A stretch of DNA of 64,000 nucleotides from Microvirga sp. Mcv34 (GCF_024519725.1 NZ_JALJRK010000017.1:32094-96093), one strand, 5' to 3'; shown: positions 1 through 8,686, counted from the first letter of the stretch. The notes: generated by a model not told the origin, from the sequence alone. Numbers and translations are program-made.

Positions 1-817
1 ACATGGCCTCGAGAGCGCGCTCAGGGGTGCGTTTGGCGGGCATGGTCGCCTCCTGTTCGATCATCCGTTCAACGCGCCGGGAGGCGGTTTGGATCAGGCC
101 GGGAATCGCCGCGGTCTCGGGCATGTTGCGCCAGTACTTCTTCGGCATCTCGGCCCGCATGGCGCTGGGGTTCACCCGGGCCGGATTGAACACGCTCTCG
201 TAATAGCCGCGCCAGCCCTCCTCGAAGCTGTCCTCGGACGGAGCGTCCTCGCGCTGCGCGGGCGGCCCGAAGGTCAGGGTCCGGCGGTCCCAGCGCACCG
301 AACCGATGGGCGTAAGGATCGTCCAGTCCATGGCGCGGAAGCGGTCGACGAAGAACGGAGCCGCCGCCTCCAGGATGAAGTGCTCCGGCTCGAACCAGGC
401 GGCGAAGCGCTCGAGGTCTTCGCCCGGCATCCGCCGAAAGCGCACGAAGGCGTGCATCTTGTGCAGGTCGCGCCGCACGGACCGCGCCATCAGGTCGATG
501 CGGTGGACGAGCGGGTCACTCGCGACATCGAGCAGCTCGCGCTCACCGTTCAGCACCCGCCAGACGAGCTGGTAGAGCAGCGCGTAGCGCTCCGGATCCC
601 TGTGGCAGACCACATGCTCGATGAGGCGCGCGACGCCCTTCGGAATCGCCACCGGAGGCGCCTCTCCCATGGCTTCCTCGCCGAACAGGTTCGGGGCCTC
701 GTCGATGGCGAAGACCACATGCTGCGGCGCCAGCTCCTCGGCGATCAGCCGCCGCACCGCCTGGCGGAAGGTGTGGAGATCCGCGCCGGTTCCGAGGGTG
801 ATGCGGTGCAGGCTCAT
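1..817 (-). CDS. UdgX-type uracil-DNA binding/repair protein, N-terminal part (runs off the window)
   Basis: The reading frame is open from an ATG at 815-817 to the window edge, giving 272 visible residues. These match the DUF4130 region that precedes the uracil-glycosylase fold in the UdgX family. Visible marks are an N-terminal stretch with LYQLVWR, the motif KMHAFVRFRR and a later KKYWRNMPE. Known UdgX members bind or covalently capture uracil in DNA; the catalytic C-terminal part would lie left of base 1 and cannot be checked. It is the downstream partner of the radical SAM gene (gap 77 bases), a pairing common in proteobacteria. The family call is firm; the catalytic state is unseen. Confidence 0.82.
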   Translation of the reverse strand, partial: MSLHRITLGTGADLHTFRQAVRRLIAEELAPQHVVFAIDEAPNLFGEEAMGEAPPVAIPKGVARLIEHVVCHRDPERYALLYQLVWRVLNGERELLDVASDPLVHRIDLMARSVRRDLHKMHAFVRFRRMPGEDLERFAAWFEPEHFILEAAAPFFVDRFRAMDWTILTPIGSVRWDRRTLTFGPPAQREDAPSEDSFEEGWRGYYESVFNPARVNPSAMRAEMPKKYWRNMPETAAIPGLIQTASRRVERMIEQEATMPAKRTPERALEAM

Positions 818-894
818 GGGTTTGCTCTCGTCATCCTGACTGGGCTTTGTTCCCTCCCCCTTGCTGGGAGGGAAGAGACACAATCGGTTCGCGC

Positions 895-2109
895 TCATCC
901 GAACAGGCTCAACTGTTCGGGCTTCTCGACCAACCTCTCGCGCAGGCCGAGGGAATCGAGCCTCGCTTTCGGGTGGTGATCGGCCGTGATGAGGAAGGGC
1001 TTGGCGCGCTTCAGCCCCGAGGTGAGGCGGGCGACGTCCTCCAGGCGCAGCGTCGTGTGCTTTCGCGCCACCACGATCTTGTCCACCGCCCGCGCCCCGA
1101 GGCCCGGGACGCGCAGCAGCATCTCGCGCTCGGCCCGGTTCACGTCGACGGGAAAGCGGTGGCGGTTCTTGAGCGCCCAGGCGAGCTTCGGATCGACGTC
1201 GAGGTCGAGCATGCCCTTGTCGGTCCCGGCGGCGATCTCGTCCACGTCGAAGCCGTAATAGCGCAGCAGCCAGTCGGCCTGGTACAGCCTGCTCTCGCGC
1301 ATCAGCGGCGGCGATTTCAGCGGCAGGATGGCGCTCGAATCCGGGATCGGGCTGAAGGCGGAATAATAGACGCGCTTCATGGCGTAATGGCCGTAGAGCT
1401 TGGCGGAGGTGCGCAGCACGTCCGCATCCGTGGTGTCGTCCGCGCCGACGATCATCTGCGTGGTCTGACCGGCGGGCGAGAAATGGCGGCGCTCCTCGCG
1501 GGCCTCCTCGATGCGCTCGAACATCTGCGCCATGGCGGTCTCGATGGAGGCTCCGTCCTTCTCCGGCGCCAACCGCTCCAGGCTTTTTTCCGTGGGCAGT
1601 TCGAGATTGATCGACAGCCTGTCGGCCCACAGCCCCGCCTCCTCGATGAGCCAGGGGCTCGCCTCGGGGATGGTCTTCAGGTGGATGTAGCCGCGAAAGC
1701 CGTGGTCGCGGCGCAGCTTCTTGGCCACCAGCAGCATCTGCTCCATGGTGTAGTCCGGCGAGCGGATGATGCCCGAGGAGAGGAACAGTCCCTCGATGTA
1801 GTTGCGCTTGTAGAACTCGACCGTGAGCGTCACCACCTCGTCGACCGAGAACTTCGCCCGCTTCACGTTGGACGAGCGCCGGTTCACGCAATAGGCGCAG
1901 TCGAACAGGCAGTAATTGGTAAGCAGGATTTTCAGCAGCGAGACGCAGCGCCCGTCCGGCGTGTAGGCGTGGCAGATGCCGTTGCCGTCCGTCGAGCCCA
2001 GGCCTCCCACATCGGCCTTGCGCTTGGGCGCACCGGAGGATGAGCAGGAGGCATCGTATTTGGCCGCGTCCGCCAGGATGCGCAGCTTCTTGGCAAGCTT
2101 CTCGTCCAT
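895..2109 (-). CDS. Putative DNA modification/repair radical SAM protein
   Basis: This 404-residue protein has a radical SAM cysteine triad C-x3-C-x2-C at residues 67, 71 and 74 (YCLFDCAYC), which binds a 4Fe-4S cluster for S-adenosylmethionine cleavage. Near the C-terminus, RVPGLGARAVDKI is a helix-hairpin-helix DNA-binding motif, consistent with a DNA substrate. This is the family annotated as putative DNA modification/repair radical SAM protein; no reaction is established. The start chosen is MDEKLAKKLR because a longer in-frame extension upstream looks like non-coding sequence. The gene lies upstream of and on the same strand as the UdgX-type gene, so the two probably form one repair operon. 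Confidence 0.85.
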   Translation of the reverse strand: MDEKLAKKLRILADAAKYDASCSSSGAPKRKADVGGLGSTDGNGICHAYTPDGRCVSLLKILLTNYCLFDCAYCVNRRSSNVKRAKFSVDEVVTLTVEFYKRNYIEGLFLSSGIIRSPDYTMEQMLLVAKKLRRDHGFRGYIHLKTIPEASPWLIEEAGLWADRLSINLELPTEKSLERLAPEKDGASIETAMAQMFERIEEAREERRHFSPAGQTTQMIVGADDTTDADVLRTSAKLYGHYAMKRVYYSAFSPIPDSSAILPLKSPPLMRESRLYQADWLLRYYGFDVDEIAAGTDKGMLDLDVDPKLAWALKNRHRFPVDVNRAEREMLLRVPGLGARAVDKIVVARKHTTLRLEDVARLTSGLKRAKPFLITADHHPKARLDSLGLRERLVEKPEQLSLFG

Positions 2110-2375
2110 GGGTCTTTCGCAGGATTGTTCGTGTTTTGTTCTAGCATAAAGATCGGCCCTTGGCGAGGGCCGCAGCAGGGGCGGGAGGTCGCATCCGATC
2201 CCGCTGTCGGAGGACACGGCAGGACGACCATGCGGGCGACGGCGATTCCCGGCGAGCCCGTATCCGAAAGGGCCGGGGAAACGGGTCGTTCCGGTCTAAC
2301 TGTGCTCTAATTCTCTCCTCTGATGATGCCGGGTGAAGGATTTCGGGGACAACCCGGCCGTCAAAGGAGGATACG

Positions 2376-2750
2376 ATGCGCTTATCTCATCTCGGGGCCG
2401 TGCTCGCTCTCGGCTCCCTGCTCGTCTCGCCGGCCCTCGCGCAGACTGCCGCTCCGGGCACCGCCTCGCCCGGCACGGCCGCGAAGCCGCCGATGACCGG
2501 CACGGCTCCGGCGACGGGCGCCACCAAGCCGATGCCCAGCACCACATCGTCCACGAGCGCGCTCATCGACATCAACACCGCCTCCAAGGACCAGCTCGAC
2601 AAGCTGCCCCAGATCGGATCGGCCCGGGCGGATGCGATCATCAAGGGACGCCCTTACCGGGCCAAGAACGAGCTCGTCGACAAGAAGATCATTCCGCAGA
2701 ACGCCTATGACGCGATCAAGGACCGGATCATCGCCCATCAGAAATCGTGA
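2376..2750 (+). CDS. Secreted helix-hairpin-helix (ComEA-like) protein
   Basis: This 124-residue protein starts after a strong AAAGGAGG ribosome site. Residues 1-23 form a signal peptide ending in ALAQ. A low-complexity Pro/Thr/Ala/Gly linker follows to about residue 65, then a helix-hairpin-helix domain ([24 protein letters not shown]) like that of ComEA. ComEA binds DNA in the periplasm during natural transformation. This protein lacks a clear membrane anchor, so a soluble periplasmic DNA-binding role is inferred, not shown. No other competence gene is nearby. Transcription ends at the hairpin at 2761-2787. Confidence 0.8.
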   Translation: MRLSHLGAVLALGSLLVSPALAQTAAPGTASPGTAAKPPMTGTAPATGATKPMPSTTSSTSALIDINTASKDQLDKLPQIGSARADAIIKGRPYRAKNELVDKKIIPQNAYDAIKDRIIAHQKS

Positions 2751-2760
2751 ACGCCAACAA

Positions 2761-2787
2761 AAAAGGGGCCCGACGGGCCCCTTTCTC
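2761..2787. terminator. Bidirectional rho-independent terminator
   Basis: A perfect 7-bp GC stem (GGGGCCC/GGGCCCC, 2765-2771 and 2775-2781) with a GAC loop has an A-run on its left and TTTCTCTT on its right. It can end both the ComEA-like gene on the plus strand and the PRC-barrel gene on the minus strand. Confidence 0.85.
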
Positions 2788-2805
2788 TTATCCGCTGGGA
2801 ACGGG

Positions 2806-3387
2806 TTAGCGATTGTACTTGAACTCCGGAGCAGCCTTCAGCTGATCCTTGGTCATGTTCAGCATGGCATGATCGGGAGCGGACCGGTTCATGTTGCTGT
2901 CGGCGGATGTCGTCGTCGTTGTCGTCGTCGTGGTTGAGCCAGCGGTCGAACCCGTCGTGGCCGGGGCATTGGTTGCCGTGCCGGTCGTGGTGTTCGCGGC
3001 AGTTGCGTTCGAGCGCGGCTCGTTCACGAACTTGATCTGGTCGAAAGGAACGGCGACGTCATGCTCGCCCATGCCGAGGAAGCCGCCGACGCCGATCACA
3101 ACGGCCTCGATCTTGCCGCTCTGATCCACGAGCAGCTCGCTGATGTCGCCGATCTTCTCGTTGTTGTTATTGTAGACGTTCAGGCCTTCGATCTTCGATG
3201 CACGCCATTGGCCAGCCTTCTCCTGGGTCATCCAGTTGCCGCTGGACATGGCACCGCCCGACGTGGTGGTCGACGAAGCGGCGTTCGGGCTGGTGGTCGA
3301 CGAACCAGCGGGCTGATTCTGGGCGAGCGCCGGGGCCGACAGAAGAGCCGTTCCGAGAAGCGCCATCATGAGATGCTTTGAAGCCAT
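2806..3387 (-). CDS. Secreted PRC-barrel domain protein
   Basis: This 193-residue protein begins after a good AGGAGG site. Residues 1-22 are a signal peptide (ALLSAPALAQ). A Ser/Thr/Asn-rich linker precedes the PRC-barrel at about residues 55-120, with the features KIEGLNVYN, KIGDISELLVD and AVVIGVGGFLGMGE. The tail is a run of threonines and serines. PRC-barrels are small beta-barrels used in RNA processing, photosynthetic reaction centres and many exported proteins of unknown role in rhizobia. The exported location is well supported; the function is not. The Thr-rich tail is encoded by a GTC/GTT-type triplet run on the plus strand near 2905-2935. Confidence 0.82.
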   Translation of the reverse strand: MASKHLMMALLGTALLSAPALAQNQPAGSSTTSPNAASSTTTSGGAMSSGNWMTQEKAGQWRASKIEGLNVYNNNNEKIGDISELLVDQSGKIEAVVIGVGGFLGMGEHDVAVPFDQIKFVNEPRSNATAANTTTGTATNAPATTGSTAGSTTTTTTTTTSADSNMNRSAPDHAMLNMTKDQLKAAPEFKYNR

Positions 3388-3591
3388 GTATTCCTCCTGA
3401 TTATCCGTGACGCACTGTCACTTCATGTTCTCTCAACGGCGGAGGTCGAGATTGGTTCTGTCAAGAAGTTGGGCAGTGCCTCATGTTTTGCCCAAGCCCT
3501 GTGCAGAGGCACGGCAAGGAACCGCTTGCTCCTTCGGAGAATGCTCCTAAACTCGGCCAAGCTTTTTCGCCGCGCATTCGAAACGGACCGC

Positions 3592-4137
3592 ATGATCCGC
3601 ACCTTCCTCGACGGCCTCTATCGCTTCGCCGGCTACCTCGCGGGCGTTTTCCTTCTCGTCATCTTCCTGCTGATGATGTGCCTCTCCCTGGGGCGCGGGT
3701 TCGGGCTCAACATTCCGGCCGGGGACGATTTCGCCGCTTGGTCCATGGCTGCGATGGCCTTCCTGGGGCTTGCCTATACCTTCAGGTCCGGGGAGCTGAT
3801 CCGCATCGGGCTCATCCTCGACCGTCTGCCCGCCGCCTCCAGGCGCGCCGTCGAGATCCTCTGCCTCCTCGTCGGGTCCGGGATCATCGCGTTCTTCGCC
3901 TGGCACGCCCTGCAGATGACCTATGACAGCTGGCGCTTCAACGACATGTCCCAGGGGGTCGTGGCCGTGCCGCTCTGGTTCCCGCAGCTCGGCTACTCGC
4001 TGGGTCTGACGATTCTCGCGATCGCCTTCCTGGACGAGCTGATCCATGCCCTGAGCGGAGGGGCGCCGCGCTACGAGAAGCCGCCGGCCGCCACGCCCGA
4101 GGAGATCGTCGATCGCGCGGCCGAGAGTGGGCTCTAG
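3592..4137 (+). CDS. dctQ: TRAP transporter small permease (DctQ-type)
   Basis: This is a 181-residue membrane protein with four hydrophobic segments, the usual layout of the small subunit of TRAP carboxylate transporters. It stabilises the large permease and helps dock the periplasmic binding protein. The start is uncertain: ATG 3592 (MIRTFLDGL) fits family length, while an upstream ATG at 3541 would add 17 residues. The stop lies three bases before the dctM start, so the two are translated together. Substrate cannot be read from this subunit. Confidence 0.82.
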   Translation: MIRTFLDGLYRFAGYLAGVFLLVIFLLMMCLSLGRGFGLNIPAGDDFAAWSMAAMAFLGLAYTFRSGELIRIGLILDRLPAASRRAVEILCLLVGSGIIAFFAWHALQMTYDSWRFNDMSQGVVAVPLWFPQLGYSLGLTILAIAFLDELIHALSGGAPRYEKPPAATPEEIVDRAAESGL

Positions 4138-4140
4138 GCC

Positions 4141-5457
4141 ATGGTGTCGGATCTCAGCCTCGTCGCCACCGCGGCGGTTCTCTTCGGTCTTCTCCTCGGC
4201 CTTCTGGCACTCGGCGTCTGGATCGGCATCGCGCTGATCCTCGTGGGCTTCGCGGCCATCCTCATGGTCACGACCGTGCCCGTCGGCCCGGTCCTCGCCA
4301 CGACCGTCTGGGCGAGTTCCGCGTCCTGGACGCTCGCGGCCCTGCCGCTCTTCATCTGGATGGGCGAGATCCTGTTCCGCACGCGCCTGTCGGAGCAGAT
4401 GTTCATGGGACTGGCGCCCTGGCTCAACTGGCTGCCCGGCCGCCTGCTGCACGTGAACGTGGTGGGCTGCGGCGTCTTCGCGGCCGTGTCGGGCTCTTCC
4501 GCCGCAACCTGCGCCACCGTGGGCAAGATCGCCCTGCCGGAGCTCAAGAAGCGCGGCTACAACGACATGATGAGCCTGGGAAGCCTCGCCGGTTCCGGCA
4601 CCCTCGGCCTCCTGATCCCGCCCTCCATTCCCATGGTGGTCTATGCCATCGCGGCGAACGTGTCCGTCATCCAGGTCTTCCTCGCGGGCTTCCTGCCGGG
4701 CCTCGTCGTGATGGGTCTCTATTCGGGCTACATCATCCTGTGGTCGGCCCTCAATCCCGGCAAGTCGCCGCCGCCCGAGCCCCGGACGAGCCTCGCCTTC
4801 AAGCTCCGGAGTTCGGCGAAGCTTTTGCCCGTCCTCCTGCTGATCGCTGCCATCTTCGCCTCGCTGATCTTCGGCTGGGCGACGGCGACGGAATGCGCCG
4901 CCTGGGGGGTGACCGGCGCGCTCATCCTGGCCTGGTGGTCCGGAACCCTGACATGGACGACCTTCGTCGAGAGCCTGTTGAGCGCGACCCGCCTGACGGT
5001 CACGATCATGCTGATCCTGGCCGGCGCCGCCTTCACCACCGCGGCCATGGCCTATACGGGCATTCCCGTGGCCCTGGCCTCATGGGTCGAGTCGCTGCAC
5101 CTGTCGCCCTACGTTCTGATCGCGGCTCTCACGGTCATGTACATCCTCCTGGGTTGCCTCATCGACGGCATCTCGATGATCGTGCTCACCACGGTGGTCG
5201 TGCTGCCCATGGTGAAGCAGGCGGGCTTCGATCTCGTCTGGTTCGGCGTGTTCCTCATCATCCTCGTGGAGATGGCCCAGATCACGCCGCCGGTGGGCTT
5301 CAATCTCTTCGTGCTGCAAAACATGAGCGGGCGCGACAGCTTCACCGTGGCTCGGGCGGCCCTGCCGTTCTTTTTCCTGCTCGTCGCCGCCGTTGCCATC
5401 ATCACGGCTTTTCCGGACATTGCCCTGTGGCTGCCGCGCACGGCTTTCCCGGAATAG
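4141..5457 (+). CDS. dctM: TRAP transporter large permease (DctM-type)
   Basis: This 438-residue protein has about twelve predicted membrane segments, typical for the large TRAP subunit that carries the Na+-coupled transport path. Family marks include SGSSAATCATVGKIALPEL at about residues 118-136, LAGSGTLGLLIPPSIPMVVY at about residues 149-168, and a conserved C-terminal EMAQITPPVGFNLFVLQ. It follows dctQ by three bases and precedes dctP by 32 bases, completing one operon. Likely substrates are small carboxylates or related organic acids, but no regulator or catabolic gene nearby narrows this. Confidence 0.9.
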   Translation: MVSDLSLVATAAVLFGLLLGLLALGVWIGIALILVGFAAILMVTTVPVGPVLATTVWASSASWTLAALPLFIWMGEILFRTRLSEQMFMGLAPWLNWLPGRLLHVNVVGCGVFAAVSGSSAATCATVGKIALPELKKRGYNDMMSLGSLAGSGTLGLLIPPSIPMVVYAIAANVSVIQVFLAGFLPGLVVMGLYSGYIILWSALNPGKSPPPEPRTSLAFKLRSSAKLLPVLLLIAAIFASLIFGWATATECAAWGVTGALILAWWSGTLTWTTFVESLLSATRLTVTIMLILAGAAFTTAAMAYTGIPVALASWVESLHLSPYVLIAALTVMYILLGCLIDGISMIVLTTVVVLPMVKQAGFDLVWFGVFLIILVEMAQITPPVGFNLFVLQNMSGRDSFTVARAALPFFFLLVAAVAIITAFPDIALWLPRTAFPE

Positions 5458-5489
5458 ACCTTTTTATAAAAACCAGAGGGAGAATGACG

Positions 5490-6473
5490 ATGAAACACAT
5501 GACACGCTTCGGACTGAGCCTTGCGGGAGCCCTGCTCATGGCGGCGCCCGCGATGGCGCAGACCAAGTGGAACCTGCCGGCTGCTTATCCGGCGGACAAT
5601 TTCCACACCGAGAACCTGAACGCCTTCGCCAAGGATGTCGCCGACGCGACCGGCGGCAAGCTGCAGATCACGGTCCACGGCAATGCCTCGCTCTTCAAGG
5701 CGCCGGAGATCAAGCGCGCGGTGCAGACCGGGCAGGCCCAGGCCGGCGAGGTGCTGATGTCGCTGCACGAGAACGAGGATCCGGTCTACGGCCTCGACGT
5801 GGTGCCCTTCCTCGCCACCTCTTTCGACCAGGCGAAGAAGCTCTGGGACGTGCAGAAGCCGGCCATCGAGAAGAAATTCGCCAGCCAGGGCCTGATGCTG
5901 CTGTTCGCTGTGCCGTGGCCGCCGCAGGGCATCTTCGCCAAGAAGGAGATCAACACGGTCGAGGACCTGAAGGGCGTCAAGTGGCGTTCCTACAATCCCG
6001 GCACCGCCCGCATCGCCGAACTCGTCGGCGCGCAACCCGTCACCGTGCAGGCGGCGGACCTGCCGCAGGCGCTGGCCACCGGCGTGGTCACCACCTTCAT
6101 GACCTCGGGCGCTACCGGCTACGATTCGAAGGTGTGGGAGTCCCTGTCCTACTTCTACGACACGCAGGCCTGGATCCCGAAGAACCTGACCTTCGTCAAC
6201 AAGGCTGCCTTCGACGCCCTCGACAAGCCGACCCAGGAGGCCCTGCTGAAGGCCGCCAAGACGGCCGAGGAGCGGGGTTGGACGACCGCCCAGGAAAAGA
6301 CCAAGTGGTACGTCGACCAGATGGCCGCGAAGGGCATGAAGATCCAGCCGCCGAGCGCCGAGCTCAAGGCGGGCCTGCAGAAGGTCGGCGAGCAGCTGAC
6401 GCAGGATTGGCTGAAGAAGGCGGGCCCCGACGGGCAGGCCATCATCGACAGCTACAAGAAGGCCGCGATGTAG
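5490..6473 (+). CDS. dctP: TRAP transporter periplasmic substrate-binding protein (DctP-type)
   Basis: This 327-residue precursor has a signal peptide ending near residue 22 (AAPAMAQ). The mature part is a DctP fold: NLPAAYPADNFHTENL at the start, KAPEIKRAVQTGQAQ, and GVKWRSYNPGTA, where the arginine normally binds a substrate carboxylate. ATG 5490 is preferred over ATG 5484 because the AGAGGGAG ribosome site at 5475-5482 is then correctly spaced. It delivers substrate to the DctQM permease encoded just upstream. The absence of a linked regulator leaves the ligand undefined. Confidence 0.88.
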   Translation: MKHMTRFGLSLAGALLMAAPAMAQTKWNLPAAYPADNFHTENLNAFAKDVADATGGKLQITVHGNASLFKAPEIKRAVQTGQAQAGEVLMSLHENEDPVYGLDVVPFLATSFDQAKKLWDVQKPAIEKKFASQGLMLLFAVPWPPQGIFAKKEINTVEDLKGVKWRSYNPGTARIAELVGAQPVTVQAADLPQALATGVVTTFMTSGATGYDSKVWESLSYFYDTQAWIPKNLTFVNKAAFDALDKPTQEALLKAAKTAEERGWTTAQEKTKWYVDQMAAKGMKIQPPSAELKAGLQKVGEQLTQDWLKKAGPDGQAIIDSYKKAAM

Positions 6474-6484
6474 GCCTGGATGTT

Positions 6485-6580
6485 GTCAGGAAGGCGTCAT
6501 CCCGGACGGCATGAGCCGATCCGGGATCGCCACCAGAATAAGGCATTGTTCTCGTCACGCGATCCCGGGTTCCGCTAGAG
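6485..6580. repeat. Intergenic palindromic repeat, family A, copy 1
   Basis: The sequence holds GATCCGGGATCGC and, about 35 bases later, GCGATCCCGGGTTC in inverted orientation, around an AT-richer centre with CAGAATAAGGCATTGTTC. A related copy lies at 61131-61225. It resembles dispersed intergenic palindromes common in Methylobacteriaceae. Confidence 0.6.
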
Positions 6581-6581
6581 C

Positions 6582-6694
6582 CTCGGACCCAAAAGTGGAC
6601 ACCACTTTTGGGATTCATCCGATGCTCCTTCTCTTGGCTGGCGCATCAGATGAGGTGGAAAACTGGGTCCACTTTTCCGTGCGATGCGCTAGGC
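6582..6694. repeat. Intergenic palindromic repeat, family B, copy 1
   Basis: This copy contains CGGACCCAAAAGTGG near its left end and GGGTCCACTTTTCCGTGCGATGCGCTAG split by a variable centre. It aligns in the same orientation with 7168-7305 on the other side of osmC. The ends are mutually complementary, so the element can fold into a long hairpin. Confidence 0.65.
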
Positions 6695-6714
6695 GGACCC
6701 GGGATGACGCTTTT

Positions 6715-7137
6715 CTAAGCCAGGGTGAAATCCATCGTGATTTCGGCGTTGAGCACCTTGGAGACAGGGCAGTTCTTCTCCGCCGCGCGGGCCAGTTCCT
6801 CGAACTTGGCGCGGTCGATGCCCGGCACATTGGCGTTGAGCGTCAGGGCCGACTTCTTGATCGCGAATCCGCTGCCCTCCTGCTCGAGGGAGACGACCGC
6901 CTCGGTGGAGAGCTCGGTGGGCGTGAAGCCGGCGCCCTGGAGCTGGAAGGCAAGGGCCATGGTGAAGCAGCCGGCATGGGCGGCGGCGATCAGTTCCTCC
7001 GGGTTCGTGCCCTTCTCGTTCTCGAAACGGGTCTTGAAGGAATAGGGCGTCGAGGATAGGACGCCGGAATCCGACGTGAGATGGCCGGTGCCATCCTTGC
7101 CCGTCCCCTGCCAAACGGCTCTTGCCTTGCGATTCAT
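6715..7137 (-). CDS. osmC: OsmC-family organic hydroperoxide reductase
   Basis: This 140-residue protein is full length for OsmC. The two redox cysteines are present: the peroxidatic Cys in AHAGCFTMAL (about residue 62) and the resolving Cys in KNCPVSK (about residue 126). The family reduces organic and fatty-acid hydroperoxides with thiols, often dihydrolipoyl groups. Start ATG 7137 follows AAGGAG at normal spacing; a longer frame upstream runs into the repeat and is not used. The gene is monocistronic and bracketed by two copies of repeat family B. Confidence 0.9.
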   Translation of the reverse strand: MNRKARAVWQGTGKDGTGHLTSDSGVLSSTPYSFKTRFENEKGTNPEELIAAAHAGCFTMALAFQLQGAGFTPTELSTEAVVSLEQEGSGFAIKKSALTLNANVPGIDRAKFEELARAAEKNCPVSKVLNAEITMDFTLA

Positions 7138-7167
7138 CGTGATCTCCTTCTGCGGATGGGTGCGGAG

Positions 7168-7305
7168 CATCGGACCCAAAAGCGGCCCCGTTTGGGGGAG
7201 CCGCATCCGATGCTCAACACCTTGAAAGGCGCATCGTTCGGGGCGGACCCGGAGGGCCGCGCCAGCGAAAGCCGGGTCCACTTTTCCGCGCGATGCGCTA
7301 GTGAT
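7168..7305. repeat. Intergenic palindromic repeat, family B, copy 2
   Basis: It begins GCATCGGACCCAAAAGCGG, has TCCGATGC about 40 bases later, then GGCGCATCG, GCGGACCCGGAGGGCCG, and ends GGGTCCACTTTTCCGCGCG followed by ATGCGC. It carries two nested inverted repeats. Partial relatives occur at 8655-8690 and 54595-54625. Confidence 0.65.
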
Positions 7306-7363
7306 CTAGGACAGATCGGGCCGGGCTCCAGAGTGCCGGCCTCATTCGAGTTGCGAGTTCGTG

Positions 7364-8008
7364 ATGTCGCTTATCAACCAAGTCCGTCTGCGCCCGCGGC
7401 TTCTCGGAGCAGGTCTCGTCGTCGTTCTGGTCTTCGTGATCCTGCCATCCTCCTGGCCGATCAATTCGCGCGTACTCGTGTCCTGGGATCTCGGCGTCGT
7501 AGTCTATCTCCTGCTCGCCGGCGCCATGGCGGCGCGGTCCACGACCACCATGATGCAGGACCGCGCCGTTAAGGAGGACGAGGCGGCCGCCGTCGTGCTC
7601 GCCCTGACGCTCGCGGCCTCCGTCGCAAGCCTTGCCGCCATCGCGGTGGAACTCGCCGGCATTCGTGACGGCGGAGCCGAAGGGCAGGGCTTCCACCTGG
7701 CCATCGCGGGCATCACCATTCTCTGTTCGTGGTTCTTCGTGCACACGATCTACGCCATCCATTACGCTCACGAATATTACGGCGACAAAGGCGAGCGGCA
7801 GGGCCTCGCTTTTCCGCACAAGGATCGGCCCGATTACTGGGACTTCCTCTATTTCTCGTTCAATCTCGGAGCCGCCGCCCAGACGTCGGACGTGGTCATC
7901 GTGTCCAAGCGCATGCGGCGCCTGGCACTCGCCCACACGATCCTGTCCTTCCTGTTCAACACCACGATTCTCGCGCTCGCGGTGAACGTGGGGGCGGGAC
8001 TGCTTTAG
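7364..8008 (+). CDS. DUF1345 family membrane protein
   Basis: This protein of about 214 residues has five hydrophobic segments and matches the DUF1345 pattern: an N-terminal RLRPRLL, SWDLGVVVYL, a central HTIYAIHYAHEYY and C-terminal YFSFNLGAAAQTSDV followed by LAHTILSFLFNT. The function of the family is unknown; it is an integral inner-membrane protein. A GTG at 7361 is an alternative start one codon earlier. No strong ribosome site is visible. It stands alone between the repeat and an acetyltransferase gene. Confidence 0.78.
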   Translation: MSLINQVRLRPRLLGAGLVVVLVFVILPSSWPINSRVLVSWDLGVVVYLLLAGAMAARSTTTMMQDRAVKEDEAAAVVLALTLAASVASLAAIAVELAGIRDGGAEGQGFHLAIAGITILCSWFFVHTIYAIHYAHEYYGDKGERQGLAFPHKDRPDYWDFLYFSFNLGAAAQTSDVVIVSKRMRRLALAHTILSFLFNTTILALAVNVGAGLL

Positions 8009-8104
8009 GCCCTGGGCTCTCAGGCCCGCCCGCCTTGCACGACCACCATCGTTATGCAGAAATCGCCGCTGAAAGCGTGTGATCCAGACCCAGCGAAGGA
8101 ACCG

Positions 8105-8659
8105 ATGCTCACCACCCCGGCGATTGCCGCTTCCGTCCCGATCCTCGAAACCGAGCGCCTCGTCCTGCGGGGCCACCGAGCGGACGATTTCGCCGCTTGC
8201 TTCACGCTCTGGACGGACCCGGAGGTGACGCGCTTCATCGGCGGCAAGCCCTCGACGCAGGAGGAGGTCTGGGGACGGTTGCTGCGCTATGTGGGGCACT
8301 GGGCGATGCTCGGGTTCGGCTATTGGGTGATCACCGAGAAAGAGACCGGCCGCTTCATGGGCGAGGTCGGGTTCGCCGATTTCAGGCGCGAGATCGATCC
8401 TTCCCTCGATGGCATGCCGGAGATCGGTTGGGTTCTCGCGCCTGCTTGCCAGGGCAAAGGCTACGCCACCGAGGCCGCGCAGGCGGCGATCCGGTGGGGC
8501 GAGACACATTTCGGACCCGGCCGTACCGCCTGCATCATCGCGCCGGAGAACGGGGCCTCGATCCGGGTGGCGGAACGCTGCGGCTACCGGGAGTTCCGTC
8601 GCACGACCTACAAGGATAAGCCCACGATCATGTTCGTCCGGGACAACCCGGGCGCTTAG
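8105..8659 (+). CDS. GNAT-family N-acetyltransferase (RimJ/RimL-like)
   Basis: This 184-residue protein opens with the RimJ-type signature ETERLVLRGHRADDF. The acetyl-CoA loop is visible as GWVLAPACQGKGYATEA (about residues 110-126), and the fold ends with NGASIRVAERCGYREF. It should transfer an acetyl group to an amine of a protein N-terminus or small molecule; the acceptor is not readable. ATG 8105 is chosen because AAGGA sits four bases upstream. Confidence 0.85.
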   Translation: MLTTPAIAASVPILETERLVLRGHRADDFAACFTLWTDPEVTRFIGGKPSTQEEVWGRLLRYVGHWAMLGFGYWVITEKETGRFMGEVGFADFRREIDPSLDGMPEIGWVLAPACQGKGYATEAAQAAIRWGETHFGPGRTACIIAPENGASIRVAERCGYREFRRTTYKDKPTIMFVRDNPGA

Positions 8660-8686
8660 CGCCTCGTGCGGACCCGGAGGCCCGCG

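Noticed and set aside
89..979. Plus-strand open frame of 296 codons
   Set aside because: It is the antisense of the UdgX-type gene; the minus-strand frame has recognisable DUF4130 motifs and the plus frame none.
2900..2940. Short tandem GTC/GTT-type run resembling a microsatellite
   Set aside because: It is coding sequence for the Thr-rich tail of the PRC-barrel protein; it is not a CRISPR or separate repeat element.
3547..4452. Minus-strand open frame of 301 codons
   Set aside because: It is opposite dctQ and dctM, rich in Glu/Arg/His as expected for antisense of GC-rich membrane genes, and has no domain.
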